Assembly (NCBI GenBank): GCA_023014485.1
Contig: JAJOZX010012282.1
Location: 1 to 64,000, forward strand
Source of the DNA: Bathynomus jamesi
Taxonomy: Eukaryota; Arthropoda; Malacostraca; Isopoda; Cirolanidae
DNA length: 64,000 bases
Direction: 5' to 3'
Shown here piece after piece: positions 43,730 to 55,057 of the stretch; the first letter of the stretch is position 1, and each line of letters starts with the position of its first letter. The notes beneath the pieces are model-generated. The model had not been told where the DNA came from, did no database searches, and worked only from the letters and a program-made list of their open reading frames with translations. Made by a program: the position numbers and the translations under genes.

Positions 43730-44680
43730 CCAAAGGGCCTTGGCCTACCCTTGGCCATAGCCCAACAAATTCATCAAACGGCTGATGGCCTACCTTGGCC
43801 ATAGCCCAACAATTCATCAAAATGGCTTGGCCTACCGTGGCCATAGCCCAACAAATCATCAAAGGGCTGATGGCCTACCTTTGGCCATAGCCCAACAAAT
43901 TATCAAAATGGCTTGGCCTACCTTGGCCATAGCCCAACAAATCATCAAAGAGCGTTGGCCTACCTTGGCCATAGCCCAACATATTCATCAAGGGGCTTGT
44001 GGCCTCCCTTGGCCACAGCCCAAACTACAGGGTCTTGTGGCCTCCCTTGGCCACAGCCCAAACTACAGGGGTCTTGTGGCCTCCCTTGGCCACACCCAAA
44101 CTCCCTTGGCCACACCCAAACTACAGGGGTCTTGTGGCCTCCCTTGGCCACAGCCCAAACTACAGGGGTCTTGTGGCCTCCCTTGGCCACAGCCCAAACT
44201 ACAGGGGTCTTGTGGCCTCCCTTGGCCACAGCCCAAACTACAGGGGTCTTGTGGCCTCCCTTGGCCACAGCCCAAACTACAGGGGTCTTGTGGCCTCCCT
44301 TGGCCACAGCCCAAACTACAGGGGTCTTGTGGCCTCCCTTGGCCACAGCCCAAACTACAGGGGTCTTGTGGCCTCCCTTGGCCACAGCCCAAACTACAGG
44401 GGTCTTGTGGCCTCCCTTGGCCACAGCCCAAACTACAGGGTCTTGTGGCCTCCCTTGGCCACAGCCCAAACTACAGGGGTTTTGTGGCCTCCCTTGGCCA
44501 TAGCCCAAACAAAGGGTTTTGTGGCCTCCCTTGGCCATAGCCCAAACAGCAAGGGTCTTGTGGCCTCCTTAGGCCAGAGACCAAACAACATGGGTCTTGT
44601 GGCCTTCTTTGGCCAGAGACCAAACAAAAAGGGTCTTGTGGCCTCCCTAGGCCATAGGCCAAACAACACAAAAACAGTAC
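43730..44680. repeat. 39-bp minisatellite (GGGGTCTTGTGGCCTCCC-TTGGCCACAGCCC)
   Basis: The core array at 43995-44520 has about a dozen 39-bp units that are almost identical; flanking units are more diverged (TGGCCTACCTTGGCCATAGC type on the left, AGAGACCAAACAACA type on the right). Because 39 is a multiple of three, several frames on both strands stay open and translate to repeated peptides, which I regard as spurious. Confidence 0.93.
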
Positions 44681-44684
44681 AGGA

Positions 44685-45947
44685 TTCGAACCCCCAAGCC
44701 CTCCAGATCTACCTGTGGAGGAGTAAATTTACTCCACTAAAACTACGGGTATTGACTAGTCTGAAGTGGTAGGAGGTTTGAATACAGTACAAACTCTTTC
44801 TAATTCTCCTAAATTAAATGAACAAATAACAAAAGACAACAATGGGAACATTGAACCAAACAATTACACGAAAACACTTGGAATGCTTTGGTTTTTTAAG
44901 ACAGAATTCCGAACACGATGACACTCTTTGCACAAAGAGTTATAACTTAAATCCAAATGCCGATACAAAAAGACAAGTGCTTTCAGAATCATCCAAAATT
45001 TTCGACCCCATTGGATTATATTTACCAGCAACCATAAGATCCAAAACCCTTTTGCAAGACTTATGGAAAAAGAAAATTGATTGGGATGAACCACTTTCAG
45101 TGGAAGACCAACTTCATTGGAAAAAATTAGCCACAGACTTGAACAAAGTTCAAGACATCTACGTACCAAGATGTGCTGGCTACAGATTGAAATCTCAAAC
45201 ACTACACATTTTTACAGAAGCCAGCACACAAGCTTACGGGTGTTGTGCCTATTTAACAAGTGAAAATGAAAGTAACTTGGTTTATTCAAAGGCAAAAGTG
45301 GCACCCTTAAACCAAAAGAAAACTGTACCACAACTTGAATTATTAGCTGTCTCATTGGGAGTTAAAACAGCAGACTTTCTTTCACAAGTGTATAAAGAAG
45401 TTGACATAACAAACATTTACTTAAGGACAGACAGTCAAATTTGTCTAACATGGGTGACCAACACAGAACAACTTCTTGCAAAAACATATTTGTGAAAAAC
45501 AGACTAACAGAAATCAAAACTGCAAACACAAACCTTGGTATCAAATTTAGGTACATAAAAACAAAAGAGAATCCTGCAGACTTTTTGACAAGAGGGCTCT
45601 CTTACAAGCTGTTGAAAACAAATAAAATCTGGTATGAAGGGCCCGAATGGCTAACATGTGAGGATCTTTGGCCAGCCAAAGTAGTTAACCTCACACTCAA
45701 CTCTACAACAACTGAAAAGATCACTGAGGACAAACCTATATTTGACTATCACCTTTATTCAGACCTAAACAAACTCTTGAGAATTACAGTCTATTGCTGC
45801 AAGTTTGTCAATAGCTACCTTCTCAAACACTGTCCTCAGAAAGCCTTTTCTAACTTAACAGAAACTGCAACAAAATACTGGCTCAAACAGATACAAGCTT
45901 CAGAATTTGACAAGGAGTTGAAGTATCTTAGGTCCAGTAGCACATAA
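44685..45947 (+). pseudogene. BEL/Pao pol fragment: integrase scrap, RT-RNase H connection and RNase H
   Basis: 44685-44790 is a second integrase scrap (PSPPDLP, GIDY). From about 44800 the pol text begins at the RT/RNase H connection: TLGMLWF, then KRQVLSESSKIFDPIGLYLP, a typical BEL/Pao block. RNase H follows with FTEASTQAYGC (the usual Asp is Glu here), PQLELLAVSLG and LRTDSQICLTW. After a frame change near 45445-45490 it runs NRLTEIKTANTNLG, KTKENPADFLTRG and WEGPEWL-type sequence to 45947. The YVDD RT palm is missing altogether. Confidence 0.85.
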
Positions 45948-46038
45948 ACAAAGGTATTCCTTCACTTGTCTGGATCTAAATCTGTACCTGGATACAGAGG
46001 GTCTGATAAGGTGTAAAGGAAGGCTTAACAAGTCAACT

Positions 46039-47394
46039 TTGACTTACAACTCTAAGCACCCAATTCTTCTTCCAAGGAGAAATCACTTCACAAAACTCAT
46101 CATCAGGGATACCCACAACAAAATACACCACATGGGAGTCCCACAAACCCTGACAGAGCTGAGAAAAACTTACTGGCTACCAAAGGGTAGAACTGAAACA
46201 AAGAAAATTTTAAACACATGCATTCCTTGTAAACGTATCCATTCACGACCCTTTAAGACCCCAAGCCCTCCAGACCTACCTGTGGAACGAGTAACATTTA
46301 CTCGGCCATTTGAAACCACGGGTATTGACTACACTGGAGCGGTAAATGTGAGTTTTGGAGACAAAATGGATTCAAAGGAATACAAAGTGTACATTGTACT
46401 CTTCACCTGTGCTGCCACACGTGCCATATGTCTAGACATAGTAGAAGATCTGACAGCAGAAGCTTTTATTGCTGCTTTCAGACGATTTTGTGCACACAAT
46501 TCTGTACCCAAAACTATATGGTCAGACAATGCCACATACTTCAAATCTGGTGAAAGAATTATTCATCAGATTTGTGACAGTGAAACAGTACAAACTCATT
46601 TAACCAAACACAACATAACCTGGAAGTACATTCCTGTTAATACACCATGGTATGGTTCAATTTGGGAAAGAAACATACAAACTGTAAAGAACTGCCTTAA
46701 AAAGACTATTGGGACAAAACATCTACAACTTTTTGAACTCATGACTATTCTGTCAGAAATTGAAAATGTTGTCAACAACAGACCATTAACTTATGTGGGA
46801 GATGGTATTAATGAGCCAGAACCTCTCACACCAAACCACCTAATTAAGGGAGAAACAGTAAACATGTTACCAGAATCTGAACATAACAGTACAGAGGATC
46901 CAGATTGGGAAATAGGACACAAAGAACTCAACACAAAATACCAACATTTGACACAAATCAAGACTCAATTTATAACAAAATGGAGAGAAGAATACTTAAC
47001 AAGTCTTAGAGAAAGACATAAACAATTAACAAAACAAAGTTGGAATGATTCAGTCAAAATTGGGGACATTGTGTTGATACATGACAAGACACCAAGACAA
47101 CATTGGTCAATGGGAAAAGTCTTGGAACTCAAAACTGGTGAAGACGAAGTTACCAGGGTTGTAAAACTGAAAACAGCAACTGGTGAGACCACCAGAGATA
47201 TCACATTACTATATCCTTTGGAGTGTGGGGCTAAATTAGAACCATTACCCCAAAGGATGGATCAGGATACTATTGGGGAGGAATCTCTCAATGTGCCTGA
47301 TGTAACTCAGACTAAACCAGACAGGCCTCAAAGAAAGACTGCTTTGAAAGCCAGAAAACTTTTACAAGAAAAAATTAAGACTGGTGACTTATAA
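46039..47394 (+). CDS. BEL/Pao integrase, complete domain in one open frame
   Basis: The frame of 451 codons is unbroken, and the homologous protein begins further upstream (a short frame break lies at 45948-46038). The zinc-binding domain has H-x3-H ... C-x2-C (HNKIHH ... CIPCKR). The rve catalytic core has TGIDYTGAV (first Asp), IWSDNATYFKS (second Asp) and YGSIWERNIQTVK (Glu). After it come NRPLTYV and LTPNHLIKG, then the C-terminal DUF5641-like domain (WREEYLTSLRERH, GDIVLIHDKTPRQHWSMGKV). It inserts the element's cDNA into chromosomes with 5-bp staggered cuts, matching the ATAGG duplication. Its open state while gag and RT are lost suggests recent origin. Confidence 0.9.
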   Translation: MTYNSKHPILLPRRNHFTKLIIRDTHNKIHHMGVPQTLTELRKTYWLPKGRTETKKILNTCIPCKRIHSRPFKTPSPPDLPVERVTFTRPFETTGIDYTGAVNVSFGDKMDSKEYKVYIVLFTCAATRAICLDIVEDLTAEAFIAAFRRFCAHNSVPKTIWSDNATYFKSGERIIHQICDSETVQTHLTKHNITWKYIPVNTPWYGSIWERNIQTVKNCLKKTIGTKHLQLFELMTILSEIENVVNNRPLTYVGDGINEPEPLTPNHLIKGETVNMLPESEHNSTEDPDWEIGHKELNTKYQHLTQIKTQFITKWREEYLTSLRERHKQLTKQSWNDSVKIGDIVLIHDKTPRQHWSMGKVLELKTGEDEVTRVVKLKTATGETTRDITLLYPLECGAKLEPLPQRMDQDTIGEESLNVPDVTQTKPDRPQRKTALKARKLLQEKIKTGDL

Positions 47395-47652
47395 AACTTA
47401 CACAAACTGAGCAAAGTTAAAATGCTTAATAACTTTACTTTAATCCCATAAATTTCCTATACCTAAAGGGAGTCAAACTGATTGACATAACTTTAACTAA
47501 ACTTGAGAAGTTGGCCTCTTGAACTTTCATATTTGAATAGGTCTTGAGTAACCTCTCTCCCTAAATTTCTACTTCATTCTTTTCAATCCATTTCACATGG
47601 TTTAAAACACAGTTTATCAAAAAATTTGATCTATAACATACAAATTTTTCTC

Positions 47653-47667
47653 CGGCCCCCCCCAGTA
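47653..47667 (+). promoter_or_regulatory. Polypurine-tract-like site before 3' LTR
   Basis: GGCCCCCCCCAG directly precedes the LTR start TATGG. The second BEL element has AGGGGCCCCCAG in the same place (54644-54655). The run is pyrimidine-rich on this strand, so its exact role in priming is an inference from position. Confidence 0.45.
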
Positions 47668-48444
47668 TATGGAAAAACTATACGCGCTCACAACATGGTA
47701 TCATATGTGGTACATTTATTTCATAATTAAATATAAATTATTAATTAATTGAATTAAATATCTATACAAAATGCCTCGGGATTGGCGACATAGCCTATTG
47801 GGAATGAAATAATTGAATTGCCATACGTACAAAGAACCTGTATGTATGAATCAGCCTCACATAGCAACAAGAAAACCCAATTTATTGTTTAGTCTACAAG
47901 GAGTAGACCAAACAAATAATGCTAGTTCGGCAAATAATACACCAGAACCAAGGAACGGCTCTCAGGGCTGTTTATGTTACAGCGAAGCTTTAAACAGGGA
48001 GGATGTCTTTGTCCCCCCTAAGTCCTGAGTGAATTCCTTATAATATAAAACCTAGTGACTATAAAAGGATAGGCCTATTCCTTCAGGGGTTTATATAGTG
48101 ACTGCCTATATTAATTACCTTAAGTAAATTCGCCGCGTAACTCCATCGTGGCGGCCCTACACCGAAAATGATCGTAACGCCCTACATCGAAGCAAACAAA
48201 GACCCAGCAAAAATAAGGTGAGGCAATTTCATTTTATTAACATAAGGCTTTCCCAACTCCCGATGCTAGAATTACCGTAATCAATATAAATATAAAGAGG
48301 TCCTTTAAAGACCTACATATTTATAACTCTCTAACGAAAAAGCATAGGGCTTTTGTCGGTAACCCTCCACTGAAGTCTGTTGGAAATTTCCAACGGATGA
48401 GGGCACAGGCAATCAACCCATAGCCCTATATAGTTTTTTTCAAA
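47668..48444 (+). repeat. 3' LTR of the young BEL/Pao element
   Basis: It is the direct repeat of 41102-41879. The short open frame NCHTYKEPVCMNQPHIATRK inside both LTRs has no recognisable function. Confidence 0.9.
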
Positions 48445-49230
48445 ATAGGGCTATGGGTTGATTGCCTGATACCCTCATCCGTTGGAAATTTCCAGCAGAT
48501 TTCAGTGGAGAGTTAACGACAAAAGCCCTACGTTTTTTCGTTAGAGAGTTATGTATATGTAGGTCTTCAAAGGACCTCTTAATGTTTATTTGCCTTCGGT
48601 ATTTGCGCTGCCTAATGGTAAAGAAAGAAATTGCCTTACCTTATTATTTCATTGGGCCTCGCTTCTGTTTCGATGTAGGGCGCGACGATGTTTTCCGATG
48701 TAGGGCCGTGGTACTATGGAGTTACACAATGAGTTGATTTGATGTAACTAATATAGGCAGTCACTATATACCTGAAGGAATAGGCCTATCCTTTTTATAG
48801 TTATTAGGTTTTATATTAAGAGGATTTCACTCAGAACGTATAGGAAGATAAAGTACATCTTCCTTGCTTAAAGCATCGCTGTAACATAAGCAGCTCAGAG
48901 TGCTGCCAGTATAATATAATATATCGTTAGGAATCTGCTGATTCTTCAAAGTTCGCTGACTCTTCTCTTGATGTAATTTTCATGAGTCAGCAATGGAAAA
49001 TTTTGAACACGAAATAATAAATTTGGTTTTCTTGTTGTTATGCAGGCCCGATACCTAAATATGGGTTCTATATATGTATGGCAATTATTTTCATTCCCAA
49101 TAGGCTGTGTCGCCAATCCCGAGGCAATTTTGTATGATATTGAAGTCAATTAATTAATAATTTATATTTAATTAAGAAGTAAAGGCACCACATACGATAC
49201 CATGTTGTAAGCGTGTATAGTTTTTCCATA
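48445..49230 (-). repeat. LTR of the older minus-strand BEL/Pao element
   Basis: It is the reverse complement of the young LTR with clearly more divergence. Its minus-strand start TATGGAAAAACTATACAC is at 49230. It was split by the young element 19 bp before its 3' end; the remaining end is at 41083-41101. Confidence 0.85.
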
Positions 49231-49236
49231 CCTTTT

Positions 49237-51131
49237 AAAAAATATGGTTGTCATTATTTAACCCACAGGGGGGTTTATCGACAAGATGCCCCAACAACAA
49301 AACTCAGAGTAGTATATAACTGTAGCCTCAAAGACAGTGATGAACACAGTTTGAATGATTGCCTGATTGAGTGGCCTAATCTCATTTCTGACCTTGTGAA
49401 AATCTTACTCACGTTCAGGTTAGATAAAAATGCCTTACAAAGTGACATTTCAAAGGCATTTTTGGGAATAAATCTTAAAAATGAATATGACAAGAATGAA
49501 CTTAGGTTCTTATGGTTCAGGGATCCATTTGATTTGAATATAGTGTTCATAACGTATAGATTCACTGTTGTGTTGTTTGGAGCCAGTTGCTCACCTAGCC
49601 TATTAGCATTGACAATTGGACATCATTTGAACCAGTTTAATAACTCTAACACTAAACTTCCTTAAAGAACATTTTATGTAGACAATCTAATAGGCTCAAC
49701 ATCAACAAAATCTGAATTATCTGAAGTCTATGAAAACTCTCAAAACAAACATTATGCAACAAGGTAACTTTGAACTTAGAGAGTGGACTTCAAATGATGA
49801 AGATTTAAACAAAAACATTTTAAAAAATAATATTGGTCTTATTGAACCATCAGACAGAGGTAAAAATTTAGGTATGAACTGGTATTTGCAACTTCTAACA
49901 ATCATGATTCACTCTGCACTAAAAGTGTTAAACTTGAGGAGGAAGCTAACACTAAAAGACAGATATTATCAGAGGCTTCCAAAATTTTTGTTCCCACGGA
50001 TCTATTCCTGCCTTCAACAATATGATCAAAGATTCTCCTCCAAGAACTTTGGAAGACAAATGTTGGGTGGGATGAGCCAATAATAATTGAAGATCAAAAA
50101 TCTTGGAAGAAGTTAGCTACTGATTCAACAAAAGTGCAGAACATTAAAATACCAAGGTGCTGTGGGTTTAAGAATAAACCCCAGAGACTTCATGTGTTTG
50201 CTGATACAGGCGTACCTTGTAAGTCCTAGAGAAAGCCATCTAATTTATGCAAAAGGGAAAGTTGCACATCACGTTCAGGTTAGATAAAAATGCCTTACAA
50301 AGTGACATTTCAAAGGCATTTTTGGGAATAAATCTTAAAAATGAATATGACAAGAATGAACTTAGGTTCTTATGGTTCAGGGATCCATTTGATTTGAATA
50401 TAGTGTTCATAACGTATAGATTCACTGTTGTGTTGTTTGGAGCCAGTTGCTCACCTAGCCTATTAGCATTGACAATTGGACATCATTTGAACCAGTTTAA
50501 TAACTCTAACACTAAACTTCCTTAAAGAACATTTTTATGTAGACAATCTAATAGGCTCAACATCAACAAAATCTGAATTATCTGAAGTCTATGAAAACTC
50601 TCAAAACAAACATTATGCAACAAGGTAACTTTGAACTTAGAGAGTGGACTTCAAATGATGAAGATTTAAACAAAAACATTTTAAAAAATAATATTGGTCT
50701 TATTGAACCATCAGACAGAGGTAAAAATTTAGGTATGAACTGGTATTTGCAACTTCTAACAATCATGATTCACTCTGCACTAAAAGTGTTAAACTTGAGG
50801 AGGAAGCTAACACTAAAAGACAGATATTATCAGAGGCTTCCAAAATTTTTGTTCCCACGGATCTATTCCTGCCTTCAACAATAAGATCAAAGATTCTCCT
50901 CCAAGAACTTTGGAAGACAAATGTTGGGTGGGATGAGCCAATAATAATTGAAGATCAAAAATCTTGGAAGAAGTTAGCTACTGATTCAACAAAAGTGCAG
51001 AACATTAAAATACCAAGGTGCTGTGGGTTTAAGAATAAACCCCAGAGACTTCATGTGTTTGCTGATACAGGCGTACCTTGTAAGTCCTAGAGAAAGCCAT
51101 CTAATTTATGCAAAAGGGAAAGTTGCACATC
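49237..51131 (+). pseudogene. BEL/Pao RT region with tandem 860-bp duplication
   Basis: The RT fingers and palm are visible: GVYRQDAPTTKLRVVYNCSL, then DISKAFLGINLKNEYDKNEL (motif A) and FGASCSPSLLALTIGHHL (motif B). A stop (TAA) at 49663 interrupts just before the FYVDNLIGS catalytic box. The connection region to VSPRESHLIYAKGKVAH follows, broken by stops. The same text from motif A onward is repeated at 50271-51131. Confidence 0.85.
49411..51131 (+). repeat. Tandem duplication, two units of 860-861 bp
   Basis: Unit 1 is 49411-50270 and unit 2 is 50271-51131, both starting ACGTTCAGGTTAGATAAAAA. By eye they differ at only a few positions (for example one extra T near 50534). Confidence 0.92.
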
Positions 51132-52625
51132 TCAAACCTACCCGAACCATACCTCAATTGGAACTATTGGCTGCTGCGTTAGCCATTAAGACCATTTCAT
51201 TTCTTAAGGATGCTTACCATGATGTGAACATAACTGATATCCACATCTGGCTCGACAGTCAGATTTGTCTTCCCTGGATACGGAATGATAGCACTAATAG
51301 TAAGAGCATCTTTGTAAGAAACAGGCTAAAAGAAATAGCTGAAGCTAATGAAAGCCTACAAGTCAACTTTCACTATGTTCCAACTAAACAAAATCCAGCA
51401 TCCTTTCTGACCAGAGGTTCAAGTTGTTGAAATCGAACAAAACTTGGTTCATGGGACCTAAGTGGCTCTGTAATACAGACCAATGGTCTGTGGAACAAGT
51501 TAACCTGACATTAAATTTAACCTTTTCAAATGGAAAGGTTGAACCAATCACTAATTTTGAAGATTATTCTGACTTCAGCAAGCTTATCAGGGTTACAGCC
51601 TACTGTTTGAGGTTTGCTCACAACTGTTTAACCACAATTAACAAACAGCTAAATAAGAACAATCACAATCATACAGAAGTTGCAACCAAGTACTGGGTAG
51701 GGCATGCACAACAAAAAGTACAATAAAGAGTTAAAATTCTTGACTAATGGGAAACAAACAAAAGAGCCTGTACCATCAGTAGTTGTGGATCTAAACTTGT
51801 TCAGAGATGAGGAAGGTCTTCTAAGGTGCAGAGGGAGACTAGATAAATCAAAACTGTCTTACAAAAGCAAACATCCAATCCTTTTATCTAGATTTAGCTA
51901 TCTGACAACATTAATCATCAGACAAACACATAATGATGTACATCATCTGGGGTTACCACAGAAACTAACTGCATTAAAAAAAACTTATTGGATACCCAAG
52001 GGAAGGATCACTGTTAAAACAGTCCTCAATGAGCGTGTCACATGTAGGCGTATTCATGCTAGGCCCTATCGGAAACCAAATCCTCCTGCTTAGCCAGAGG
52101 AGAGAGTTACTTTCAACAGACCCTTTGAGACTGTAGGCATTCACTATACAGGAGTATTGACTGTAGGGGTGGTTGACACTGAACAAAAAATTTACATTGT
52201 ACTATTTACATGTGCTGCCTCACGAGCTGTTTATCTGGATGTTGTGGAGGATCTTACAGCAGAATCCTTTGTTGCTGTCTTTAAGAGATTCTGTGTAGGA
52301 CATTCAGTAAACAAGACAGTTTGGACTGACAACGCTACATATTTCAAGGCTGCTGAACAGGTCATTAACGACTTGTTAAGCAATGAAGTCACACAATTAT
52401 ATGTACAAAATTCAAACATAAGGTGGAAGTATATTCCAGTTGCCTCTCCTTGGTATGGTTCTATCTGGGAGAGGAATATACAAACAGTAAAGAATTGCTT
52501 GAGGAAAGCAATTGGTAAAAAACAGATACACTTGTTTGAGTTGCTCACTCTCTTGGCTGAGATTGAGAACATCATCAACGATAGATCACTCACTTATGTG
52601 AGTGACAACATTAATGACCTGGAAC
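51132..52625 (+). pseudogene. BEL/Pao RNase H and integrase N-terminal/core part
   Basis: RNase H blocks are PQLELLAAALAIKT and WLDSQICLPW. After a frameshift near 51425 the linker reads NLTLNLTFSN and TKYWVGHA, and after another near 51715 comes the zinc-binding part HNDVHHLGLP ... VTCRRIH. An in-frame TAG at 52092-52094 follows. In the core the first catalytic Asp is lost (GIHYTG instead of GIDYTG), while WTDNATYFKA and YGSIWERNIQTVK remain. The frame is cut at 52625 by the hAT insertion, within NDLEP. Confidence 0.87.
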
Positions 52626-53809
52626 CAGTGATGGGCATCGATACATGAAAATCGCTAAAGCGATACCGATCCATCGATACATGAAGAACGTCTTAGGCGA
52701 TACCGATACGCCGATACTTTCTAGATGTCTTAAGCGATACCGATACCGATACATGTATCGCCGGTACATTTTTATAATTATTCATTTAATATGTAGGTAT
52801 TAGATATTATTGTTTATACTAGTAATTTGTACGCACTGTAAGTAAAATCAACGACATTTTAATGGGTTTTATAGATGTAAATAAAAACAATTGCTTTATT
52901 TAATGAAAGTATGTTTTAATTTTGTAGGATACATGAATGACTGAAAATATTACACTAACAATTAAAAGTAATTACTATTACCCTTCAAAATACCAGCTGG
53001 CTAAACATCTGGTCAGACAGTCTATTCCTTTTTGGAGCGTGAATGTGACCAGCCAAACTAAACAACCGTTCTACAGGAGCAGAGGATGGTAGTGGTGTGT
53101 TATACTTCAGGAAGACCCGTAGAATTCCTGGGTACTGCCTCAGAGATTGGAGAGAATGACTTCCGTCACCCAGATACTGTAAAACTTCCATCTCAGTGGA
53201 ATCTTGGGTTGCAGAAACATTAGTGGAAGCAGACTCATAACAGAAGAAATCATCTGCACTTCCGTCAGATGCAGCATCACTTAGTTGTTGCTGGGGGGTC
53301 TGCTCGCTGAGGCTCTTAACAGCATTAACCAACATTTCTTGAACCCTCTTTTTGACAATGTTAGTATTAAATTTGCCTTTTATTGTCATCCACTTTAACT
53401 TGAACAGAGGATTTGAAGACGATGCCAGTATTGCTGCTTTACACTCATGCGACGCATCAAGGCACAGAAACTTTTCAAACCGCTTAGTGAACCCTACTGT
53501 GACTGCATTGAGAAGTGGCTGACCAGTAGAGTAGTACTGTCATTAAATAAATATTTAATAATATTATTATTTATGTATATTCATAAATATAACTCAGTAG
53601 TGTCATATTATAACATCTATTTAAATATTTAAAAATTCTTATTAATGTATCGAAGTATCGATTTTTTTCGATACATTTAAGAAAATTGACCTTAGCGATA
53701 CCGATAAATTGATACTTTTGTCAAGTAGCTAAAGCGATACCGATACTGATACAAAAGTATCGATCGATACGTATCGGCGATACATGTATCTAGATACTGC
53801 CAATCACTG
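52626..53809 (-). mobile_element. hAT transposon, deleted, with 8-bp TSD
   Basis: It is flanked by CCTGGAAC (52618-52625 and 53810-53817). Ends CAGTGATGGGCA and, reversed, CAGTGATTGGCA are hAT-type TIRs. Many sub-terminal GCGATACCGATA-type motifs in both orientations lie within about 130 bp of each end. At 1184 bp it holds only the end of a transposase gene. Confidence 0.92.
52985..53389 (-). pseudogene. hAT transposase C-terminal dimerisation domain
   Basis: The minus-strand frame of 134 codons ends in [16 protein letters not shown], then [17 protein letters not shown]. This is the dimerisation block that closes zinc-finger (BED-type) hAT transposases. The RNase H core and DNA-binding domain are deleted, so it is non-functional alone. 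Confidence 0.9.
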
Positions 53810-54402
53810 CCTGGAACCATTAACCCCAAATCATTTGATTCGGGGAGAACAAGTTAGTCTCCTGCCGGACTACAATATAGACTCTTCAGAAGACCCAAAC
53901 TGGACTCAACAACATGATGAACTCCAGACTAAATTACAACACTTAACTAGAGTTAAAGCTCATTTCATTAAACAGTGGAAAACTGAGTACTTGATGGGTC
54001 TAAGGGAAAGACACAAACAAATGACTAAGAAGGATTGGTCTGACACAATTAAGGTAGGGGACCTTGTTCTAATAAATGACAGTACTCCAAGACAATACTG
54101 GCCTCTGGCTAGAGTTTTAGAACTCAGACCAGGGACAGACGGGGTAACAAGAATGGTCAAATTAAGGACTACAACGGGTGACACAACAAGAGATTTCTCT
54201 TTTGTACCCCCTAGAATCTGGACCCAAAACAAAGGACTCTGGAGAGCCCCCTCCATCGACAGTAACAACTGGAGACACTGAACTTCCAGTAACTATACCT
54301 TTGACAGTAGGAGCGGTAACACATCCTACTACAACACTGACAGACACAAGACCTCAGCGACAAACAGCGTTAAAGGCGCGACTAGTTTTACAGGAAAAAT
54401 AG
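53810..54402 (+). pseudogene. BEL/Pao integrase C-terminal part after the hAT insertion
   Basis: It resumes with LEPLTPNHLIRGEQVSLLPD, then WKTEYLMGLRERHKQMTK and GDLVLINDSTPRQYWPLARV (DUF5641-like domain). Near 54200 the frame shifts from TTGDTTRDFSF to the alternative ISLLYPLESGP, and the protein ends with RPQRQTALKARLVLQEK at 54402. About 255 bp of 3' UTR follow. Confidence 0.87.
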
Positions 54403-54673
54403 ATGCTGGGGAATTGTAATTTCATCTTCTAACTTTCACTTTTCCTTTTCTTATGGTAAAGACCATGAACAGTTTCATCCTATGGATGTATATTTTCTCT
54501 TCTAATTAAATGCTACATCTTCTCCATGAGAAGGTGAGGATAGTCACTGTTAATCAGATTAACAGGCATTTGCAGTCAAATAGTTAGCTAGTCTACACTC
54601 AGACATAAAAATTGGTGACAATGACACCAAGGTTTTTATCTCTAGGGGCCCCCAGTATATTGAAAACTGATAC

Positions 54674-55057
54674 GTGTGGGTAGGTACTTGGGAGGTAACG
54701 AAAATGGTCCACTGAGTAGGTAGGTAGTTAATCTAACAATTATTAAACTCCTTTTATGTCAATAACTGGGTGAATGAAACCAATTGGTTGCTCACCAGAG
54801 TTATTCTCCACACTAGTATTTATATACTGTGGGATAGAGCGTGCTCGGTAGTAGACATACACTATGTGTGGGTAGGTACTTGGGAGGTAACGAAAATGGT
54901 CCACTGAGTAGGTAGGTAGTTAATCTAACAATTATTAAACTCCTTTTATGTCAATAACTGGGTGAATGAAACCAATTGGTTGCTCACCAGAGTTATTCTC
55001 CACACTAGTATTTATATACTGTGGGATAGAGCGTGCTCGGTAGTAGACATACACTAC
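54674..55057 (+). repeat. 192-bp tandem duplication in the LTR
   Basis: 54674-54865 is repeated at 54866-55057 with no difference I can see. The related solo LTR at 57192 has one unit only. Confidence 0.93.

Larger units (their letters stand above)
41102..48444 (+). mobile_element. Young BEL/Pao LTR retrotransposon, non-autonomous
   Basis: Two LTRs (41102-41879, 47668-48444) are nearly identical over about 778 bp. The flanks have the 5-bp duplication ATAGG (41097-41101 and 48445-48449). A PBS-like TGGTGGCCCTGTG starts at 41880, and a polypurine/polypyrimidine GGCCCCCCCCAG tract precedes the 3' LTR. Inside are about 1.5 kb of non-coding repeats, an integrase scrap, a minisatellite, then RNase H and integrase coding. 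Gag, protease and the RT catalytic part are absent, so it must have been moved in trans. Confidence 0.87.

Noticed and set aside
43785..44772. Several long overlapping open frames on both strands (up to 257 codons) with repeated peptides such as CGLPWPQPKLQGS
   Set aside because: They are produced by a 39-bp minisatellite, whose unit is a multiple of three and lacks stops. Open frames on both strands at once argue against coding.
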